Origin: Cyathus striatus
Taxonomy: Eukaryota > Basidiomycota > Agaricomycetes > Agaricales > Nidulariaceae
NCBI GenBank assembly: GCA_025738555.1
Contig: JAOVFP010000024.1
Location: 744,001 to 808,000 of the forward strand
Direction: 5' to 3'
DNA length: 64,000 bases
Below, piece after piece: positions 58,771 through 64,000 of the stretch. Both the position numbers and the translations under genes were made by a program. Under the pieces are notes generated by a model that ran no database searches, was not told the origin of the DNA, and saw nothing but the letters and a program-made list of their open reading frames with translations. How positions within the stretch are numbered: position 1 is the first letter of the stretch; the number at the start of each line of letters is the position of its first letter.

Positions 58771-59444
58771 TATCTGTTTTATCAAAGACGATCGTCGTGA
58801 AAGATGTAAAGAACACAGGCTTCAACAGCGGATTTTGCAACGTATGACCAAGTTATACGATAGCTCAAGGTCACATGTAGGTATCCTTGAACCCTTGAAT
58901 TGTGTCACACATTCAGTCCTGAACTCTTCGCACCCCCTTCCACCTACAGCACATATATGAAGTCGCCAACATATTAAGGTATAATCGGAAGCACTGTTAT
59001 TGGGATGCTTTATTTGTGAATTATGCCAATACTTAAAAAATTTCAGAGATTACCCTGTATTATCCGTCTTATTAGTAACTTAACAGATAGGGTCAGAAAT
59101 TCCACTACCTCCATAATCCAAGGGTACGATGTGTTAAGAACCTTACGACATTGGTGCATACGGATGTGTACTATTTGGTGGGCATAAATCTAACACAAAG
59201 GAAGTTATTGAGGAGAAGAAGGATTTGTTGCGTCAAATAAAATGTCAAGTAATGAAACCTGCCTCTGTGCATATCATTCCAACAACAGATACCCACAAGG
59301 ACCTGCATAGCGCAACCTATGAGAAATATTAAGACAGGAGGAAGATCATTCAAACGTAATGTGGACGGAGTCTGGTTAAAATAATGATTTAGTAACGGAA
59401 TAGAGCAGTGATGGACTACGTTGTATTGGTTCATCGACGTTCTC
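58771..59444. other. Intergenic region, no gene seen
   Basis: About 670 bases between the D-serine dehydratase start and the splicing factor stop (both minus). A minus frame at 59171-59560 overlaps the end of the splicing-factor CDS in another frame and is a shadow. Confidence 0.55.
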
Positions 59445-61721
59445 CTACTGATGGGCTTGCATAATGGCGTCAGATATGAAGGACGCTGTAACTTGTCTTC
59501 CGCCGAACCATCGGCCGTTAAGACCTTGAATAGCTTTCTTAGCAATGTCAACGGTATCAAACTTGACGTATATCTCGCCCTATGAGTGAGCGCATTTAAG
59601 CGAAGTTTGGGTTAGCAAAAGTGGCACTCATACCTGTGTGTCTTTTTCAACTTTTATGGCAAGGACTTTGCCATATTTACTTTCACATTCGCCTTTAACG
59701 TCGTCAGCTAAATCCTTATCCCAATCCCTTTCGGTTTCCCTTGAAACATGTAAGAATGTAAAGTAAGCGATGATGATAAAGAATAATTACTCTTCTGGAT
59801 CAAACATATTCTTCAGTAAAACTGACCGTGATTGCATTGTCTGAGGAATGCTTGGCCTTGATCTAAGGAGGCCATCAGCTAAAAGGAATAATCTGAGACA
59901 CATAACTCATACACTGGTTCTGGTGAGGGAGCGGGTTGATCAATCCTAGCAAGTTTCTGCATTAGTGCTTGACGTGACGCAGCGTTCAAGTTACCACCTT
60001 AATATGGAAATCAATACAAGTCTTATAGGTACAAGATACTACACTTACCGCCTGCTTCATCCAACGAGTCCTGTTGTGTATATCTGGCAGTTCCCTTTTC
60101 ATGTACAGTGTTAACCCGAAGCTATGTTCGTATGAATGTCAGCTCCTTCGCAACAGTAATAAATGTAAAGCAACCGACCGTACGACCGGCAAGTTCAAAT
60201 CCTTCCATCTGCTCAAGTGCCATCCGCGCATCCTCTGCCCGTTTGTATCTGACACGATTACTTAAAAGAGGTAGGAGCTTATATATAAAAAACTTACTGA
60301 ACGAATGCATATCCCTTACTGCGACCAGTCATAGGATCTCTGTGTAGATCAACAAACTCAAGCTCCCCAAAGGGCTCGAAAACCTGCTTAATATCTGATT
60401 CTGTAAGATTGAAGTGAAGCGAACCGACGTAGAGCCTGCAAAAAGGTCAGAATCAATGGAGTATGTGACTGTAACGATGCGCACATTCCACCGTGTGGAG
60501 CTGATACTCCCGGAGGCAAATTAAGACTTCTGTAATATATGTTAGCTTGATCATAACGAATATAACAGTGCACTTACCCATCCCCAGGATGAAGTTTATT
60601 TCGTTCAGATTCGGTTAGTTGAACCATTATGGGAAGACCCATAACAATAGTCCCCGTTAATGCAAGCGCTTTCTCAACCAATTCAATCGAGCGGAACTCA
60701 ACGTAACCGATGCTGAGAGATTTCAGTCATGAAATAGGTGAGAAACAAATGTCAGGCATACCCTTTAGATCGACGGGAGAGTCTGTCCGTCACGATTCTA
60801 GAATCCATGACAGTACCTTCTCCAAGTTTGTCCTCAAAAAAGTATCCTAAATCTCGGGCAGTCAGCCTCGCAGCAAGTTGCGATACAAACACGGATCGCG
60901 CTTCAGAGTCATCTTCTCTTGGTTCATCAGGATTGTAGTCTTCTGGCGTATCATATATGGGAGAGTGGCGCCTGCAATTGCGAAAGGTGAGCAAAACTTC
61001 CACGGATGAATGCAAACAGACTGATGTTCACTTAATCGGAGGAGGACTTTTGGTCTTCATTCGTTTCTCGTCATCGCCTTCATGATACCTACGACTGTCT
61101 TTTCTGCTGTGGTCTCGCCTGGATATCGGCGTGCCTTCAAGCTCATCCCGAGGATCAATGGGTGTGCGCTCTCCATTCTTAAGGTCCTTTGACCGATCAC
61201 TGCGTGGACTTTCCCTGGGAAGTGGAGGAGGACCAGACCCGGGGGGAGGTGGAGGGGCAGGTTCATCATCAACGTCTGCGCGTTTTCGTTTATATCGTTC
61301 CTCGTTGTCATAATCGTCGTCATCTCGCTTGCGACGTTTGTCTCTTTCATCTCGTTCGCGGTGTCGACTTTCATCACCATTACCTCTGTTCCTGTGACTC
61401 CGGTCCGTGTCCCTTCTTCGTTCTCTGTCTCTGTCACGTTCTCTATGCCTTTCACGAGACCGGTCAGGGTAGCCTCTTTCACTGCCTCGATCCCGACTAC
61501 GACTCCTCCTTCTCTTCTCGTCATAATCCCTGCCACGACGCTTGTCACGTCTTTCCCTATCGCGAGAATTGGAACGGTGAGACCTCCTGGTACGGTGAGT
61601 ATCAGTGGAGAGGTTACGGGACCTAATTGAGAGGTCAGCGTGCAAGAATGCAGAAAGAAGTTACATACGATCTGTGGTTAGGAGATCTGTCCAAATCCAT
61701 TTTGTCTACTGGAGACGACAT
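59445..61721 (-). CDS. RNA-splicing factor with RS domain and RRMs (RBM39/Rsd1-like)
   Basis: U2AF-related nuclear splicing factor (RBM39/CAPER in animals, Rsd1 in S. pombe). Start MSSPVDKMDLDRSPNHRS at 61721, then about 150 residues of an Arg/Ser/Asp/Glu-rich RS-like domain (RERHRERDRDRERRRD and similar). RRM1 is RSVFVSQLAARLTARDLGYF, GYVEFRSIELVEKALALTG; RRM2 is RLYVGSLHFNLTESDIKQVF, HRDPMTGRSKGYAFVQ, RMALEQMEGFELAGR; a linker (ASRQALMQKLARIDQPAPSP) leads to a third, U2AF-homology type RRM: VLLKNMFDPEE, KYGKVLAIKVEKDTQ, GEIYVKFDTVDIAKKAIQGL, NGRWFGGRQVTASFI. Many small exons. It may influence splicing of the unusually small exons found in this window, but that is speculation. Confidence 0.9.
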
Positions 61722-61966
61722 GGATGTAAAATTGCAAGGTAATGAAAACTTTTGCTGGATTTCAACTGGTGCCGGTGAGCACTGGGGCAACAACTTGCAG
61801 TCAGCCGACAAATGGGCAAAAACTGGAAAGCTATTGTCTTGTATTTGCTTCTCTCGACGCACAGATACACATGCACATACTACTATATATAGACAAATAA
61901 TAAACAACGCTTACAAACTTCTCAGTTCTAATTTAATTCGAAATCTGATAAGTATATTTACTCCGA

Positions 61967-63417
61967 TCACAGTAAACCTGCCAATCTATCCCTCACGCGC
62001 TTTTCTGCTTGCCCCAATTCACTTTCCTCTGATTTTCTGTATAACTCATTAAGTGGATTCTCTGCTCCTTCCTTCTCCAGATCGGCTTCAATCTTTGAAA
62101 ATTCGCGACAGAATTTACCGTTCAGCACCTTAAGTGTATTACTTTAGGGTTGACAAACGTCTTTAAACCATTGAAGTTCACCTGATTATACAAAATATCT
62201 TTGAAATGTTCTCTGGCAGATAAACCATCTAGAGCCAATGCACCACTCAGCTGACCAAACTGGGAAACCGTGGAGTGATGTTTGAGCTATTTACCTACGT
62301 TTCAGCTCATCGTAGCAAAGATTGCATATGCGACTCACCTGTGCAATGAAGCCGTCTTCTGCAGCACGCTCAAATATTTCTGCGGGTTCTTTGGACATCC
62401 ACCTGTAAGGGTGTCATTTATTCACGTCGACAATGACTCTCATGGATCCTTTCATACATTTCATAGCATAGCGCTTCGTCGGAGCACCCTGCTTCTTTAA
62501 GTACACTGAAGGCCTCGCTGTCCAAGAGATATTCATGCCATTATTGGTACAGGGATGGTTCATGCTATCCTTACCGGAATAACATAATGATATTAGGCCA
62601 GAGTGCTTGCTCTATAAAAAGATCAACTTCCACATAAAGCCAATCCATTAACATTTTGCTCGTACCAGCAAAGAGATCCATTGTAGTTTCTTCCCTGGCT
62701 GATGAAGCAATAGCCCCAGCTTTGGTGGCACCAATAGCACGAGAAAGTGCCAGGGCTTCAGTTAAACCTTTCCCCGTACCGTCTTGTTCAACGGAAATGA
62801 AACATGGGAAACCTTTGCCTTTCTGATAAAGAGACCTTACGGAGGAACCTATCATTCTTCGGGGTGTTATCAGGAAAATGTACGATTGCATGGACTTCAA
62901 CTAACCTCGGTGCAACCATGACGACATCCTGCGATGGTTTGAAGTTTAAAAGCTTAAAAAATACATTGTAACCGCTTGCGATTACAATAGTCGCTGTGTC
63001 TTTCAGGATAGGGGCAAATTTTTCATTGAAAACTCGCGGTTGAACTTGATCTGGAATCAGTAAAAACAATACTGACAAGGATTGTAAGTTCATCTATGCT
63101 TCAGGTCACAAACATCGGAGATCTTACCATCAGCCACTTTGGCTGCTTTCTCAAAGTCGTGTTCGACAATGAAACCCTTCGATTTCGCATCCTCTGCATA
63201 AGAGTCCTCGCGGTTGGCGACTAAGATCTTATCGTTTGGAATGCCAGTATCTCTCAGATTCTGTGCCTGCGCAGCACCCTGGTTTCCAAAACCTAAGAAC
63301 ACAATCGTCCTGTCTTTTAGTGCCGTCAGGTCGGCGTCAGAATCGTAGTATCTATACGTCTTTCTGTCAACTTTAATGTCATAAACAAGAAAACACCTAC
63401 ATCTTTGCGGATGGCAT
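61967..63417 (-). CDS. Ketol-acid reductoisomerase-like protein (IlvC/Ilv5 family)
   Basis: NADPH-linked family whose best-known member makes dihydroxy acids in valine and isoleucine synthesis. The start MPSAKIYYDSDADLTALKDR at 63417 gives no mitochondrial presequence, unlike Ilv5. Cofactor loop: TIVFLGFGNQGAAQAQNLRD. Further: VLFLLIPDQVQPRVFNEKF, VIASGYNVFFKLLNF, VVMVAPRMIGSSVR, GKGFPCFISVEQDGTGKG, then the metal-binding C-domain AREETTMDLFAEQALWPNI, EAGCSDEALCYE and LKHHSTVSQFGQLSGALAL, ending VRDRLAGLL. The sequence departs from canonical Ilv5 (GYGSQG..., ENVFERAD), so it may be a divergent paralogue or a bacterial-type copy. Which reaction it catalyses is open. Eight or more exons. Confidence 0.8.
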
Positions 63418-63776
63418 GGCGTGTGGCAAGACGTTATTTCTGACCAAACAGTGAACGGGGATGACAGGTGTATTCTATCTCTGTTTCCATTTAAAGTGGT
63501 AAATATATGGTTGTCCTGTGACCTTCATCGGAATCCCAGTACCGTCAACTTGCTTGCCGACTTATAGATTAGGAAAGGAAGCCTGGATTACGGATGTGCG
63601 GAGAATAGCAGGCGTTGACCGGGCCGGACAGGAAGTAGTCCGCACATATGAGGAGCACTATCATTGCAACAAAAGCACAATAATTTGAACTTTTCAGGAT
63701 TGCACTTTTTACGATAGGTCATAAGAACAACACTTATCCGTTTCGCACATAATCAAACCTAAACACCACCGTTTTC
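63418..63776. promoter_or_regulatory. Divergent promoter between the IlvC-like and SDR genes
   Basis: About 360 bases between opposite starts. No coding frame or distinct element recognised. Confidence 0.5.
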
Positions 63777-64000
63777 ATGTCTCTCGTCGCAAACAAAGTA
63801 GTCTGCATTACAGGTGCCTCTCGAGGGATAGGGCGTGCTTGGTAATTTATGTTTCACTGGTATTGATATTGCTGCTTCTAAATTTAAGCAAGTGCACTCG
63901 AGTTTGCGAAACATGGGGCTTTAAAGTTGGTTTTACACTATCTGGGTGACACTGAAACAAAACATGAAATGGATTCTCTCGTGGAAGAGCTAAGCAAGGT
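63777..64000 (+). CDS. Short-chain dehydrogenase/reductase (5' part, cut by window end)
   Basis: ATG 63777 opens MSLVANKVVCITGASRGIGR, with the Rossmann TGxxxGxG motif of classical SDRs. An intron at about 63843-63892 (donor GTAATT, acceptor GCAAG) leads to CALEFAKHGALKLVLHYLG and continues past the window. Resembles 3-oxoacyl-ACP reductase-like SDRs, but the catalytic YxxxK is outside the window, so substrate cannot be suggested. Confidence 0.8.

Overview
The window is nuclear DNA of a filamentous basidiomycete, most likely a mushroom-forming agaric (Agaricomycetes). The support is dense short introns (about 47-75 nt, GT-AG with occasional GC-AG), compact intergenic spaces on both strands, CT-rich leaders before start codons, and fungal versions of eukaryotic genes (RCK/Ime2-type kinase, PPZ phosphatase, Rec8 with the agaric N-terminus, GT31, Dsd1). 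I read about 28 protein-coding genes and no rRNA, tRNA or CRISPR. All exon joins were made by eye from splice signals, reading frame and family conservation. There is no operon logic; genes are mostly independent housekeeping loci.

Layout. 1-9 kb: NIPA-type Mg2+ transporter, complex I subunit NDUFS6, a large RCK-family kinase and PRPP synthetase. 10-17 kb: decapping enzyme Dcp2 and the chromosomal passenger INCENP. 17-26 kb: a GRAM-type membrane protein, meiotic cohesin Rec8, isopentenyl-diphosphate isomerase and a gene of unknown function. 26-34 kb: mitochondrial pyruvate carrier MPC1 convergent with DNA ligase I, then ribosomal protein uS17 (S11) and phosphatase PPZ. 34-37 kb is gene-poor and holds a short element with 27-bp terminal inverted repeats. 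37-47 kb: an EamA/SLC35-type transporter, mitochondrial bL36, DHFR, a short SGT1, a GST-like protein, a GT31 galactosyltransferase and a conserved single-pass membrane protein with an apparent frameshift. 47-54 kb: two Ser/Thr-rich single-pass membrane proteins of one family flanking an isochorismatase-like hydrolase. 54-64 kb: Rab4-type GTPase, D-serine dehydratase, RBM39-like splicing factor, a ketol-acid-reductoisomerase-like protein and the first exons of a short-chain dehydrogenase.

I found no new defence system or gene cluster. The most unusual signal is in gene structure. Conserved proteins can be read through only if very small exons exist: a 6-nt exon supplying a zinc-binding Cys of NDUFS6, an 11-nt exon in REC8, a 13-nt exon in the GST-like gene, two 20-nt exons in MPC1, and possibly a single-nucleotide exon in PRPP synthetase. 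Three introns start with GC. Two genes (INCENP and the 45.5-46.9 kb gene) appear shifted by one base at homopolymers. That suggests a few single-base sequence errors and is the main alternative explanation for the one-nucleotide exon.
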